From positions 186,001 through 250,000 of the forward strand of contig JAFEDT010000006.1 of assembly GCA_018241445.1 (NCBI GenBank): a DNA stretch of 64,000 nucleotides, in the 5' to 3' direction. Below the pieces are notes generated by a model. The model was given only the letters and a program-made list of their open reading frames with translations, was not told the origin of the DNA and did no database searches. The DNA comes from Pseudomonadota bacterium. GTDB taxonomy: Bacteria > Pseudomonadota > Gammaproteobacteria > Steroidobacterales > Steroidobacteraceae. Of this stretch, positions 11,685 through 20,367 are shown in pieces. Numbering within the stretch: position 1 is the first letter of the stretch; every line of letters starts with the position of its first letter. Both the position numbers and the translations under genes were made by a program.

Positions 11685-11946
11685 CCAGCCAGGTGCCACG
11701 CAGGGCGCGGGCGGGGGATGCACGCTCCGGCGCGATTTGGCGGCGGTAGGAAGCCTTCCTACTTGTTCGTACTTCCTACTACTTGTTCCTACTTCTTCCC
11801 ACCCGCGCAAGAATCCCAATTCAGGCAACCGCAGCGGGCCCTCCTCTACACCCTGCGTGGCCCGGCAAGGCGCATCGCCCGGGAAGGCGTTCCGGCGCCA
11901 CTAATGGCACAATGCGCGTCGCCCGCAGCGTGTTCCAGGAATCCCC
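11685..11946 (+). repeat. Intergenic region with inverted repeat and pyrimidine-rich tandem repeat
   Basis: Between the Nudix gene and fdxA. An inverted repeat (GTAGGAAG-C-CTTCCTAC, 11746-11762) runs into two copies of TACTTGTTC(G/C)TACTTC at 11760-11775 and 11780-11795, a 20-bp period differing at one base. The region to about 11800 is nearly pure T/C/A on this strand. The inverted repeat could form a 6-bp stem with a 5-nt loop and act as a weak terminator for the Nudix gene. No open reading frame of note is present. Confidence 0.55.
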
Positions 11947-12270
11947 ATGACGTTCGTCGTTACCGAAAACTGCATCAAGTGCAAATACACGGACTGTGTC
12001 GAGGTCTGCCCGGTCGATTGCTTCCACGAGGGGCCGAACTTCCTGGTGATCGACCCTGACGAATGCATCGACTGCACGCTGTGCGAGCCGGAGTGCCCGG
12101 TGGAGGCGATCTTTTCCGAGGAGGAGTTGCCCGCCGGCCAGGAGCAGTTCAAGGCCATCAACGCCGAACTGGCGAAACAATGGCCGGTGATCACCGAAAA
12201 GAAGGACGCGCCGCCCGACGCCAAGGAGTGGGAAGGCAAGCCAGACAAGCTGAAGCTGCTGGAACGATAA
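11947..12270 (+). CDS. fdxA: FdxA, 7Fe (3Fe-4S/4Fe-4S) ferredoxin
   Basis: 107-residue low-potential electron carrier of the seven-iron type. Cluster motifs are [17 protein letters not shown] (residues about 9-25) and [12 protein letters not shown] (about 39-50). The first motif's spacing and the C-terminal extension of about 50 residues are typical of Azotobacter-type FdI/FdxA. ATG 11947 follows CCAGGAAT, a usable ribosome-binding site. Partner enzyme unknown; it is monocistronic and converges on the SDR gene. Confidence 0.94.
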   Translation: MTFVVTENCIKCKYTDCVEVCPVDCFHEGPNFLVIDPDECIDCTLCEPECPVEAIFSEEELPAGQEQFKAINAELAKQWPVITEKKDAPPDAKEWEGKPDKLKLLER

Positions 12271-12316
12271 GGTCGCCCCCCGGGAAGGCTGCTCCGCCCG
12301 GCTTCACCCCGTGACT

Positions 12317-13132
12317 TCAGCCGGGGCCTTCTGTCCGGGCGAGCAGACCCTCGTTCGCGCGGCTGAGCGCTTCGACCACGTCGCGGCGCGGCAGCGTCTG
12401 GAACTGTTCGAGAAAGGGGCGGATGCTGTCCATGACGTGGACGGGGCCGTCGCCCAACAGAGTAAGTCCCGTACGCGCAACGAGGTCGGGGTCGTCCGCC
12501 TTGAACTCGCCCCCCTCCATCACGAGTCCCGCGCGAATCATGGCCGGCGTCCGGGTCAGCCCCAGGACCAGGCAGATCACCTTGACGCCATGCGGCCGCA
12601 GCTCCTGCCACAGCCCCTCGGCGAACGTGCGCAGATACGCCTTGGCGGCGGCGTAGTTCACCAACCCGGCTGAACCGCCCGCGCCCGCCCCCGAGCCCAT
12701 GAAGATGATCGCGCCGCGGCCGCGCCTGCGCATGCCTTGCGCAAAATGATGCACCAGCCGCGCGGGAGTCTCGACGTTGAGCCGCATCAGTCCGAGCATG
12801 CGATCCAGCGGCTGATCGAGCAGGCGCTGCATGCCGTGCGCCGAGCCGGCGTTGCAGATGAGCCCACCGACCTCGAGATCCGCGCACGCCGCCGCAATCT
12901 GGCCGGCCGCTTCCGCGGTGCCGAGGTCGATCGACAGGGTCTTCACCGCCACGGCAAACGATTGGCGCAGCGTGCGCGCAGTTTCTTCGAGTGCCTCGGG
13001 CTTGCGGGCCACCAGCACCAGGTTGACGCCCTGCGCCGCCAGCCGCCGTGCAAAGCACGCGCCGACGCCCTCGGATCCGCCCGTAATGACAGTCCAGGGC
13101 CTGAAATCGTCGGCGTTGAATTCGCCCGGCAC
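12317..13132 (-). CDS. Short-chain dehydrogenase/reductase
   Basis: 271-residue NAD(P)-dependent SDR. The Rossmann motif TGGSEGVG is near residue 17, CNAGSA is near 92, and the catalytic Ser and YAAAK motif (VNYAAAKAYLR) are near 145-160. The C-terminal part (about 200-271) is longer than minimal SDRs. Substrate not identifiable; it resembles the 17-beta-HSD/DltE-like group. It starts 9 bp after the dsbC stop on the same strand, so it may be the last gene of xerD-dsbC-SDR. Confidence 0.85.
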   Translation of the reverse strand: MPGEFNADDFRPWTVITGGSEGVGACFARRLAAQGVNLVLVARKPEALEETARTLRQSFAVAVKTLSIDLGTAEAAGQIAAACADLEVGGLICNAGSAHGMQRLLDQPLDRMLGLMRLNVETPARLVHHFAQGMRRRGRGAIIFMGSGAGAGGSAGLVNYAAAKAYLRTFAEGLWQELRPHGVKVICLVLGLTRTPAMIRAGLVMEGGEFKADDPDLVARTGLTLLGDGPVHVMDSIRPFLEQFQTLPRRDVVEALSRANEGLLARTEGPG

Positions 13133-13141
13133 GCCTCCGGC

Positions 13142-13963
13142 CTAACGCTTGGGGCCGGTCTTCAGTTCCTGCAGCAGTTCCTCGGGAGGCACATAACCGG
13201 GCAGCAGCTCGCCGTCGGCGAGCACGATCCCGGGCGTGCCCTGCAGGGCAAACTCCTCGCCCAGTGCGTAGCTGCGCGCCACCGGATTGTCGGCGCACGG
13301 CTTTACCTTGAGGTCCTGCCCTTGCTTGGCGCGCGTCAGCGCCGCATTGCGATCCGGCGAACACCACACCTGCTCAGCCTTGGTCCATGAGGACGTGTTC
13401 GGCCCGGTGCGCGGGAACAGCAGGTAGCGCACGCGGATCCCCAGGCGGTTGTACTGGTCGATCTGGCTGTGCAGTTTGCGGCAGTAGGGGCAATCGATGT
13501 CCGTGAACACCGTGATCGTGTACTTCGAGTCGCTCGGCCCGAAGATCAGCATCTGGCTCTCAGGGAAAGCGGCGACCAGGCGCGCGCGCGTCTCGTTGCG
13601 GTGCTGCTCGGTCAGATTGCTGCTGTTGGCCAGGTCATACAGGTCGCCGGTGATGGCGTACTTGCCGTCGGCGGTGACGTAGGCGACGTCGGCGCCGCGG
13701 GTCAGCTCGTAGATACCCGGTATGGGCGAGAGACGCAGGTCATCCACGTGTACGTTGCCGAGCTTGCGCGCCAACTCCACGCGCGGATCACCCGCGGCCG
13801 GCGTCGTCGATTTTGCCGGCGCGGCCGGCTGCGCGGCCGTCGGAGCCACGGGAGTCACGGGAGTCGGGGTGCCGCCGCGCTGCGCCGCCCCGCCTTGCTG
13901 CGCCGCCCATGCCACCGCGAGGGCAAGTCCGCCCACGGCCAGTAAACCAGTCTGCCACTTCAC
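13142..13963 (-). CDS. dsbC: DsbC-family thiol:disulfide isomerase
   Basis: Periplasmic disulfide isomerase/reductant of 273 residues. GTG 13963 follows AGGAAGCAATC and opens a signal sequence (KWQTGLLAVGGLALAVAWA). A Pro/Ala/Thr-rich linker follows (about residues 25-60), then the dimerisation domain and the thioredoxin fold with the active site CPYC in FTDIDCPYCRKLH. The cis-Pro loop is QGTPGIVLADG. Two more Cys (VWCSP and KPCAD) likely form the structural disulfide. Lies downstream of xerD as in E. coli. Confidence 0.93.
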   Translation of the reverse strand: MKWQTGLLAVGGLALAVAWAAQQGGAAQRGGTPTPVTPVAPTAAQPAAPAKSTTPAAGDPRVELARKLGNVHVDDLRLSPIPGIYELTRGADVAYVTADGKYAITGDLYDLANSSNLTEQHRNETRARLVAAFPESQMLIFGPSDSKYTITVFTDIDCPYCRKLHSQIDQYNRLGIRVRYLLFPRTGPNTSSWTKAEQVWCSPDRNAALTRAKQGQDLKVKPCADNPVARSYALGEEFALQGTPGIVLADGELLPGYVPPEELLQELKTGPKR

Positions 13964-14074
13964 GATTGCTTCCTTATTGCCTGAACGCGGGCACCATCGG
14001 CGCCGCACCGGGAGTCCCAGAGTCTACCATCGGCGGGATATAGCGGGATGCGGCGGGCCGCCCGGCGCGGGCCT

Positions 14075-15034
14075 TCAGCCGCGCGGATGATGCTGCGAGT
14101 GCAGTTCCTTGAGCCGCTCGCGCGCCACGTGGGTATAGATCTGCGTAGTCGACAGGTCACTGTGGCCCAGAAGCATCTGCACCACGCGCAGGTCGGCCCC
14201 GTGGTTCAGCAGGTGGGTGGCAAAGGCGTGGCGCAGGGTGTGCGGCGAAAGGTCCTTGGCGATGCCGGCCTTGCGCGCATAGCGCTTGATGATGTGCCAG
14301 AACGCCTGGCGCGTCATGCGGTCGCCACGACGGGTGGGAAACAGGTAGTCCGTCTGCCGCTCCAGCAGGATCTCTCCGCGTGCGGTGACGGCAAACTCCT
14401 TCAGGGCGCGTATTGCCTCCTCGCCCAGCGGGATCAGCCGCTCGCGGTCGCCCTTGCCCATGATGCGGATGACACCCTGGTTCAGGTTCACCTGGCTCTG
14501 GCGGAGGTTGACCAGCTCCGACACACGCAGGCCAGTGGCGTACAGGACCTCCAGCATGGTGCGGTCACGGCTGCCCAGCGGATCGCTGACCACGGGTGCG
14601 GAAAGCAGGGACTCCACTTCCTCTTCAGTCAGCGACCGCGGCAGGGAGCGCCCTATCTTGGGCATGGCAATCTGCGCGGTTGGATCATCGCGAATGACCC
14701 CCTCACGCATGAAGTACCTGAAGAAGCGGCGGAAGCTGGACAGCTGCCGCGCGGTCGAGCGCGGCCGTGCCCCGGCGTGCACCCGCGCGGCAATGAAGCC
14801 CTGCAGGTCGGCGCGCGTGGTGGCCATGATCTGGACGTCGTGCCCCGCCAGCCAGCGCGCCAGCGCGGTCAGATCGGCGCGATAGGCCGCCAGTGTGTTG
14901 GGCGACAGGCCGCGCTCCATCCACACGGCGTCCAGAAAGCGCGTCACGGCCGGATCGGCTGATTCGGCGTTTGCTGCAATACTGACTGCGGTGTTCGACA
15001 ACTGGGTAAATCTCGCTGCAGGCTCGTCTGCCAC
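14075..15034 (-). CDS. xerD: XerD, site-specific tyrosine recombinase
   Basis: Chromosome-dimer resolution recombinase acting with XerC at dif. The 319-residue protein starts at GTG 15034 with about 20 extra N-terminal residues compared with E. coli XerD (298). The catalytic set is complete: R170 (ATGLRVSEL), K194 (GKGDRERLIPL), H265 and R268 (SPHTLRHAFATHLL), H291 (LLGHSDLSTTQ) and nucleophile Y300 (QIYTHV). Synteny with dsbC supports XerD rather than XerC or a phage integrase. Confidence 0.94.
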   Translation of the reverse strand: MADEPAARFTQLSNTAVSIAANAESADPAVTRFLDAVWMERGLSPNTLAAYRADLTALARWLAGHDVQIMATTRADLQGFIAARVHAGARPRSTARQLSSFRRFFRYFMREGVIRDDPTAQIAMPKIGRSLPRSLTEEEVESLLSAPVVSDPLGSRDRTMLEVLYATGLRVSELVNLRQSQVNLNQGVIRIMGKGDRERLIPLGEEAIRALKEFAVTARGEILLERQTDYLFPTRRGDRMTRQAFWHIIKRYARKAGIAKDLSPHTLRHAFATHLLNHGADLRVVQMLLGHSDLSTTQIYTHVARERLKELHSQHHPRG

Positions 15035-15126
15035 GATCCGGACTTGCCCGGCCCGTGAGCTGTGTCTTCCCGTAAGGATCCCGGCGGCAGTATGGTGAGC
15101 ACAGCCGCCCGGGTCCCGTGATGACC

Positions 15127-15154
15127 TTCACACCGCAGCCAGCCGCGTTAACAT
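15127..15154 (+). promoter_or_regulatory. Candidate sigma-70 promoter of plsC-like gene
   Basis: TTCACA (15127-15132), a 16-bp spacer and TAACAT (15149-15154) precede the GTG start at 15177, predicting a leader of about 16 nt. The region is noticeably more AT-rich than its surroundings. Confidence 0.4.
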
Positions 15155-15176
15155 AAAGAGAACCAGTTCACATCCT

Positions 15177-15956
15177 GTGCCTCCCCTGCGCCGCGCAACC
15201 TCCCTGCTGCTCCTGCCATTCACGGCCGTGTACGCCCTGTGGGTCGCCGCCGCCTTCCTGGCCACCGGCCTCGCGGCGCTGCTGATGCTCATCGCGGTGC
15301 CCGGCCTGGCACGGCGCCGCGCGCTGGCGCGCCTGCTGGCGCGCGGTTTCCTGACAGTGGCGGGCATGCCGGTGCGCCTGGAGTCTCCCGAACATCTGCC
15401 CGGCGGGCAATGTGTCGTCGTTTGCAATCACGCCAGTTATCTGGACGGCATCGTGCTGACCGCGGCCCTGCCAGCGCGCTTCGGCTTCGTCATCAAGCGC
15501 GAGATGTCCACCATGCCGCTGGCGGGCGCGGCGCTGAAGCGCCTGGGCTCGCAGTTCGTCGAGCGCTTCGACCGCCAGCGCGGCAGCGTGGACGCGCGCC
15601 GGGTGCTGCGCCATGCGAGCAACGGGGAATCGATGGTGTTCTTTCCCGAAGGCACATTCACCCCGTCACCCGGACTGCTGAGATTCCACTCCGGCGCCTT
15701 CGTGACAGCCGCGCGCGCCAGCTGCCCGGTGGTCCCCGCGGTGGTGCGGGGCACGCGCCGCGCACTGCCGCCGCGCGGCGGTCTGCCGCGCCCCGGGGTC
15801 ATCGAGCTGGAGATCCTGGCGCCCATCACCGCGGCGAGCCTGGGGAGCGATGCAGGACCGCACGCCCTGTGCGCGGCGGCGCGCGGCGCCATCCTCGAGC
15901 GGCTGGGCGAGCCCGACCTCACGGCTGAGCCAACTCCGAGCGAGCTGGCAGCCTGA
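15177..15956 (+). CDS. PlsC-like 1-acyl-glycerol-3-phosphate acyltransferase
   Basis: Membrane acyltransferase of 259 residues that probably acylates lysophosphatidic acid or a related lysolipid. Two N-terminal hydrophobic segments (residues 8-42) are followed by the NHASYLD motif (His85, Asp90), a KREM segment near 106, and the substrate motif FPEGTFTPSPGLLRF near 155. A final conserved VPAVVRGTRRALPP segment follows. GTG start with no strong Shine-Dalgarno. Converges on icmF across a hairpin. Confidence 0.87.
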   Translation: MPPLRRATSLLLLPFTAVYALWVAAAFLATGLAALLMLIAVPGLARRRALARLLARGFLTVAGMPVRLESPEHLPGGQCVVVCNHASYLDGIVLTAALPARFGFVIKREMSTMPLAGAALKRLGSQFVERFDRQRGSVDARRVLRHASNGESMVFFPEGTFTPSPGLLRFHSGAFVTAARASCPVVPAVVRGTRRALPPRGGLPRPGVIELEILAPITAASLGSDAGPHALCAAARGAILERLGEPDLTAEPTPSELAA

Positions 15957-15986
15957 ACTGCAGCGCCTCGATCCTTCTTCCCGCCT

Positions 15987-16024
15987 ACATGTACCCGGTT
16001 CGCGCAGCGAACCGGGTGAGATGT
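15987..16024. terminator. Long hairpin between convergent plsC-like gene and icmF
   Basis: A perfect 11-bp inverted repeat, ACCCGGTTCGC with loop GCA and GCGAACCGGGT (15993-16017). It is extended beyond small internal bulges by ACAT/ATGT to 15987-16024. There is no T-run on either strand, so it may halt transcription from both sides or protect 3' ends rather than act as a classic intrinsic terminator. Confidence 0.55.
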
Positions 16025-16046
16025 GGCGCGCCAGCGCCTGGGAAGG

Positions 16047-19000
16047 CTACATGTTGCGGCGATACTGGCCGCCGACCTGATAGAGCGCCTGGCTGATCTG
16101 ACCCAGCGACGCCACCTTCACTGTCTGCATCAGCTCGGCAAACACGTTGCCGCCGTCGGCGGCCACCTGCTGCAGCCGCGCCAGCGCCGGTGCAATGCGC
16201 GCTGCGCCGCGCTGCTGGAAGGCGCGCACGCCCGCCACCTGCGCCTGCTTCTCCTCCTCGGTCGAGCGGATCAGCTCGGCATGCTGGTGCTGCTGCGCGG
16301 CGTCGGCGCCGGACAGGAAGGTGTTGACGCCAACGATCGGCAGAGTGCCATCGTGCTTGAGCGTCTCGTAGTGCAGCGACTCCTCCTGGATCTTGCTGCG
16401 CTGGTACATGGTCTCCATCGCTCCCAGCACGCCACCGCGTTCCGACAGCGCCTCGAACTCGCGATACACCGCCTCCTCCACCAGGTCGGTCAGGTACTCG
16501 ATGGCAAACGAGCCCTGCCAGGGGTTCTGGATTCGTTGCAGCCCCAGCTCGCGGTTGATGATCATCTGGATCGCCACCGCGCGGCGCACGCTCTCCTCGG
16601 TGGGCGTGGTCAGCGCCTCGTCGTAGGCGTTGGTGTGCAGGCTGTTGCAGTTGTCGAACAACGCGTACATGGCCTGCAAGGTGGTGCGGATGTCGTTGAA
16701 GTCGATCTCGCGCGCATGCAGGCTGCGCCCGGAAGTCTGCACGTGGTACTTCAGCATCTGGCTGCGTGCGCCGGCGCTATAGCGGGCGCGCATGGCGCGC
16801 GCCCAGATGCGGCGTGCCACGCGGCCAATGACCGCGTACTCCGCATCCATGCCGTTGGAGAAGAAGAACGACAGGTTGGGCGCAAAGTCGTCGATGCGCA
16901 TGCCGCGCGCCAGGTAGTACTCCACGATCGTGAAACCGTTGGCCAGCGTGAAGGCGAGCTGCGAGATCGGGTTGGCGCCGGCCTCGGCGATGTGATAGCC
17001 GGAAATCGACACCGAGTAGAAGTTGCGCATCTGCTGCGCGATGAAGTACTCCTGCACGTCGCCCATCATGCGCAGCGCGAACTCGGTGGAGAAGATGCAG
17101 GTGTTCTGCGCCTGGTCCTCCTTGAGGATGTCCGCCTGCACCGTGCCGCGCACCGCGCGCAAGCTGGCGGTGCGGATGCGTGCGTAGACCTCCGGCGCCA
17201 CCAGCTCATCGCCGCTGACGCCCAGCAGCGCCAGCCCGCTGCCGTCGTGCTGCGGCGGCAACGGCCCGTGGTACAGCGGGGCGCCGCCGCGCTCGGCGTG
17301 CAGCGCCGCGATGCGGCGCTGCGCCTCCGGCCAGCGCCCCTCGGCACGCAGGTAGCGCTCCACCTGCTGGTCGATGGCGGTGTTCAGGAACATCGCCAGG
17401 ATCATCGGCGCCGGTCCATTGATGGTCATGGAGACCGACGTCGAGGGCAGGCACAGGTCGAAGCCCGAGTAGAGCTTCTTCATGTCGTCCAGCGTGGCGA
17501 TGGACACGCCCGAGTTGCCGGTGCGGCCGTAGATATCAGGGCGCGTGTCGGGGTCCTGGCCGTACAGCGTGGTGGAATCGAATGCGGTCGACAGCCGCGC
17601 CGCGCCGTGCCCGGCGGCGACGTAGTGGAAACGCCGGTTGGTGCGCTCCGGTCCGCCCTCGCCCGCGAACATGCGGGTCGGATCCTCTTCCTCGCGACGG
17701 TACGGATAGACGCCGCCGGTGTAGGGATAGGCACCGGGCAGGTTCTCGCTGCGAATGAAGCGCAGCTGCTCCCCCCAGTCGCTGCTGCGCGGCAGCGCCA
17801 GTTTCGGTATCTGCGAGTGCGACAGGGATGTGGTGTAGTTTTCACCCTTGACGATGCGGTCGCGCACTTTGTAGGAGTAGGACGGTTCGCTCGCCGCCCG
17901 CAGGCGGGCCGGCCATGCCTTGAGTTCCCCGATGCTCTCGGCGCCGACCACTTCCAGCGCGCGGTTGTAGGCGCCGCGCAATGCCAGCAGCGTGCCGTCA
18001 GCGGACGCCTCGGTGAGCGCGTCCGCGGGATAGGGTTCCAGCGCCGCCGGCAGCCGCGGATCGTTGAGCCCCTGCAGGGAGCCATATAGCCCGCAGGCAC
18101 GCTGCGCCGCGTCCGCCTCGGTTCCGATCTGGTCGCGCTCGGCGCGCCCGCCGGCGGCGATTTCGGCCAGGTAACGCACCCGCGCCGCGGGCACCAGCGA
18201 TGCGGCGGCGCCAGTGGCGGTGGGCGCCGGGGCGGGGACCGCCCAGGCCGCGCCGTTGCTGCGGGCCGCCAGCGCGGCGCACACCGCCGCGAACAGGCGG
18301 TTGACACCTGGATCGTTGAAGCGGCTGGCGATGGTGGGAAACACCGGCACCGCCTCGTCGGCGAGCTGCGCGGCTTGCGGATGGTTGCGCCGCCACTGCT
18401 TGCGCACGTCGCGCAGGCTGTCCTGCGAGCCGCGCTTCTCGCTCTTGTTGAGCACCACGAAGTCGGCGAAGTCCAGCATGTCGATCTTCTCGAGCTGGCT
18501 GGCGGCCCCGTAATCGCCGGTCATCACGTACATCGACAGGTCCGTAAGGTCCACGATCTCGCTGTCGGACTGGCCCGTGCCGGCGGTCTCGACGATGACC
18601 AGGTCGAAGCCCGCGGCGCGGTACAGGCCGATGACCTCGCGCAACACCGCGGCCGTGGCCAGCTGCTGGCGGCGCGTCGCCAGCGAGCGCATGTAGATGT
18701 TCTCGGCGGCAAGGCTGTTCATGCGGATGCGATCCCCGAGCAGCGCGCCGCCGCTGCGCCGCCGGGTCGGATCCATGGCCACCACGGCGATCTGCGCCGT
18801 CGGGAACTGCCGCACCAGGCGCCCCAGCAGCTCATCCGTCAGGCTGGACTTGCCGGCCCCGCCGGTGCCGGTGATGCCCAGTACCGGGGCGTGGCCGCGG
18901 CCGCGGGCGATGGCGCGCCGCAGCTGCTCGGCCGCGGGGCTGTCGCCCTGATTCTCCAGCAGCGAAATACTGCGGGCGATCAGTCCGTGATCGCGGGCGT

Positions 19001-19499
19001 TCAGCGGCCGCAGCTCCCATTGCGGCTTGCGCACCTGCGACACGCGCCGCATGACGTCGTCGATCATCCCTGCCAGGCCGAGCCGGCGGCCGTCCTCCGG
19101 CGTGTAGATCTTCTCCACGCCGTGCTGCTCCAGCGCCGCGATCTCCTGCGGGGAGATGGTGCCGCCGCCGCCGACGATGACGCGTATGTGGCCGTAGCCG
19201 CGCTCGCGCAGCATGTCGACCATGTAGGTGAAATACTCGTTGTGCCCGCCCTGGTAGGAGCTGACCGCGACCGCGTCGGCGTCCTCGTCGATGGCGGCGC
19301 GCACGATGTCGGCCACGCTGCGGTTGTGGCCAAGGTGCACGACCTCCGCGCCGCGCGCCTGCAGCAGGCGCCGGATCATGTTGATGGCCGCGTCGTGGCC
19401 GTCGAACAGCGAGGCCGCCGAAACGAAGCGCGGCGGCACTACGTTCGCGGCTGCCTCGCTGCGCGGCACTGCCGCGCTTCCCCCGGTTCCGGCGTTCAT
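16047..19499 (-). CDS. icmF: IcmF, fused isobutyryl-CoA mutase with G-protein chaperone
   Basis: Adenosylcobalamin-dependent carbon-skeleton mutase of 1150 residues with all three parts in one chain. The B12-binding domain has LFDGHDAAIN with His35 and a GG segment near 110. The MeaB-like GTPase P-loop is GITGTGGAGKSS (208-219). The TIM-barrel mutase has SVSISGYHIAEAG and GTVQADILKEDQAQNT. The position matching the carboxylate-binding Arg207 of methylmalonyl-CoA mutase is Gln798, as expected for isobutyryl-CoA/n-butyryl-CoA interconversion rather than methylmalonyl-CoA. ATG 19499 has GGGGGAAG upstream. Divergent from a TetR gene with palindromes in the gap. Isovaleryl/pivalyl-CoA activity cannot be excluded. 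Confidence 0.93.
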   Translation of the reverse strand: MNAGTGGSAAVPRSEAAANVVPPRFVSAASLFDGHDAAINMIRRLLQARGAEVVHLGHNRSVADIVRAAIDEDADAVAVSSYQGGHNEYFTYMVDMLRERGYGHIRVIVGGGGTISPQEIAALEQHGVEKIYTPEDGRRLGLAGMIDDVMRRVSQVRKPQWELRPLNARDHGLIARSISLLENQGDSPAAEQLRRAIARGRGHAPVLGITGTGGAGKSSLTDELLGRLVRQFPTAQIAVVAMDPTRRRSGGALLGDRIRMNSLAAENIYMRSLATRRQQLATAAVLREVIGLYRAAGFDLVIVETAGTGQSDSEIVDLTDLSMYVMTGDYGAASQLEKIDMLDFADFVVLNKSEKRGSQDSLRDVRKQWRRNHPQAAQLADEAVPVFPTIASRFNDPGVNRLFAAVCAALAARSNGAAWAVPAPAPTATGAAASLVPAARVRYLAEIAAGGRAERDQIGTEADAAQRACGLYGSLQGLNDPRLPAALEPYPADALTEASADGTLLALRGAYNRALEVVGAESIGELKAWPARLRAASEPSYSYKVRDRIVKGENYTTSLSHSQIPKLALPRSSDWGEQLRFIRSENLPGAYPYTGGVYPYRREEEDPTRMFAGEGGPERTNRRFHYVAAGHGAARLSTAFDSTTLYGQDPDTRPDIYGRTGNSGVSIATLDDMKKLYSGFDLCLPSTSVSMTINGPAPMILAMFLNTAIDQQVERYLRAEGRWPEAQRRIAALHAERGGAPLYHGPLPPQHDGSGLALLGVSGDELVAPEVYARIRTASLRAVRGTVQADILKEDQAQNTCIFSTEFALRMMGDVQEYFIAQQMRNFYSVSISGYHIAEAGANPISQLAFTLANGFTIVEYYLARGMRIDDFAPNLSFFFSNGMDAEYAVIGRVARRIWARAMRARYSAGARSQMLKYHVQTSGRSLHAREIDFNDIRTTLQAMYALFDNCNSLHTNAYDEALTTPTEESVRRAVAIQMIINRELGLQRIQNPWQGSFAIEYLTDLVEEAVYREFEALSERGGVLGAMETMYQRSKIQEESLHYETLKHDGTLPIVGVNTFLSGADAAQQHQHAELIRSTEEEKQAQVAGVRAFQQRGAARIAPALARLQQVAADGGNVFAELMQTVKVASLGQISQALYQVGGQYRRNM

Positions 19500-19523
19500 G
19501 CTTCCCCCGCTGGCGCATTACCC

Positions 19524-19554
19524 TACTGATGAGTAGGATATCTACTCATGAGTA
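19524..19554. promoter_or_regulatory. Tandem palindromic operator in the icmF/tetR gap
   Basis: Two copies of a 12-bp palindrome, TACTGATGAGTA (19524-19535, one mismatch to symmetry) and TACTCATGAGTA (19543-19554, perfect). Centres are 19 bp apart. Together they also form a near-perfect larger dyad, ATGAGTAG-GATAT-CTACTCAT (19529-19549). The site begins 25 bp upstream of icmF and about 77 bp upstream of the tetR start. Position, symmetry and spacing fit binding by two dimers of the adjacent TetR-type protein. This is an inference from sequence. Confidence 0.65.
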
Positions 19555-19611
19555 TGATGCATGGCGCGCGCGACGGTCAATCATGCCCGCGGGCTTGGGC
19601 TGCGCCATGGC

Positions 19612-19617
19612 TATAAT
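19612..19617 (+). promoter_or_regulatory. Candidate -10 box for tetR
   Basis: Consensus TATAAT ends 13 nt before ATG 19631, predicting a 5' leader of only about 6-7 nt with no Shine-Dalgarno. No convincing -35 hexamer is present at 17 bp, which could make it activator-dependent or simply weak. Confidence 0.4.
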
Positions 19618-19630
19618 CAACGCCAATACC

Positions 19631-20335
19631 ATGACCACCCGCCCCCGCAAGCCCGGCCGCGGCCGGACCCGCAGCACCCCCTCGCCCTGGCAGGCGAGCC
19701 GCGAGCGCCATCGCGACCGCGAGCTCAAGCGCGAGGCCGTCATCCGCGCCGCGGCGCGCGAGTTCAACCGCAAGGGTTATCACAACACCTCGCTCGACGA
19801 CATCGCGGCGCGCCTGCAGATCACCAAGCCGACGGTCTATTACTACGTCACCAGCAAGGAGCAACTGCTGTTCCAGTGCTTCATCGGCGGCGTGGAGCAG
19901 ATCCGCGCCGCCTTCCGCGCGGTGGAGGGCCGGCGCGCGCCGGCGCGCGTGCGGCTGAACGCGGTTCTGCGTCATTACGGCGAGGCCGTCGCCTCGGACT
20001 TCGGCTGGTGCATGGTGCGCGCCGAGGACCAGGACCTGTCCCCGGCCATGAGCCGGCACATCAAGGCGCTGAAGTCCGAGATCGACCACGGCATCCGCCA
20101 GCTGATCCACGAGGGCATCCAGGACGGCTCCATCGCCCCCTGCGATGCAAAAATGGCCGCTTTCGCGCTCGCGGGCGCCCTCAACTGGATCGCGCACTGG
20201 TATCGTGAGAACCAGTCCCTGACCGGTGCGCAGATTGCCTCCGCATTCGTCGCGATCTTCGAGGGCGGCCTGGCGCCCCGGCCGGCGCGTCGGCGGGCAA
20301 AGCCACGCGCGGCGCGCGGCACCAGCGGCGCCTGA
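19631..20335 (+). CDS. TetR-family transcriptional regulator
   Basis: 234-residue repressor-type regulator. A basic, disordered N-terminus (about 1-30) is followed by the TetR helix-turn-helix, SLDDIAARLQITKPTVYYYV (residues 54-73), and a ligand-binding C-terminal domain. ATG 19631 is chosen because it follows a TATAAT box; in-frame starts at 19607 and 19529 are possible but overlap the promoter or operator. It heads a likely operon with thiolase, SDR, ETF-QO and acetoacetyl-CoA synthetase and is divergent from icmF. An acyl-CoA ligand is plausible by context, not shown. Confidence 0.88.
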   Translation: MTTRPRKPGRGRTRSTPSPWQASRERHRDRELKREAVIRAAAREFNRKGYHNTSLDDIAARLQITKPTVYYYVTSKEQLLFQCFIGGVEQIRAAFRAVEGRRAPARVRLNAVLRHYGEAVASDFGWCMVRAEDQDLSPAMSRHIKALKSEIDHGIRQLIHEGIQDGSIAPCDAKMAAFALAGALNWIAHWYRENQSLTGAQIASAFVAIFEGGLAPRPARRRAKPRAARGTSGA

Positions 20336-20367
20336 CTGAATACATATCCAACGGAGGTTCTGTTCCC

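Noticed and set aside
14075..15034. Integrase of an integrative element
   Set aside because: The sequence and the neighbouring dsbC fit housekeeping XerD, and there is no tRNA or att-like repeat next to it.
16023..18089. Open plus-strand frame of about 688 codons opposite icmF
   Set aside because: No domains are visible, and it overlaps the strongly supported mutase. It is a compositional artefact.
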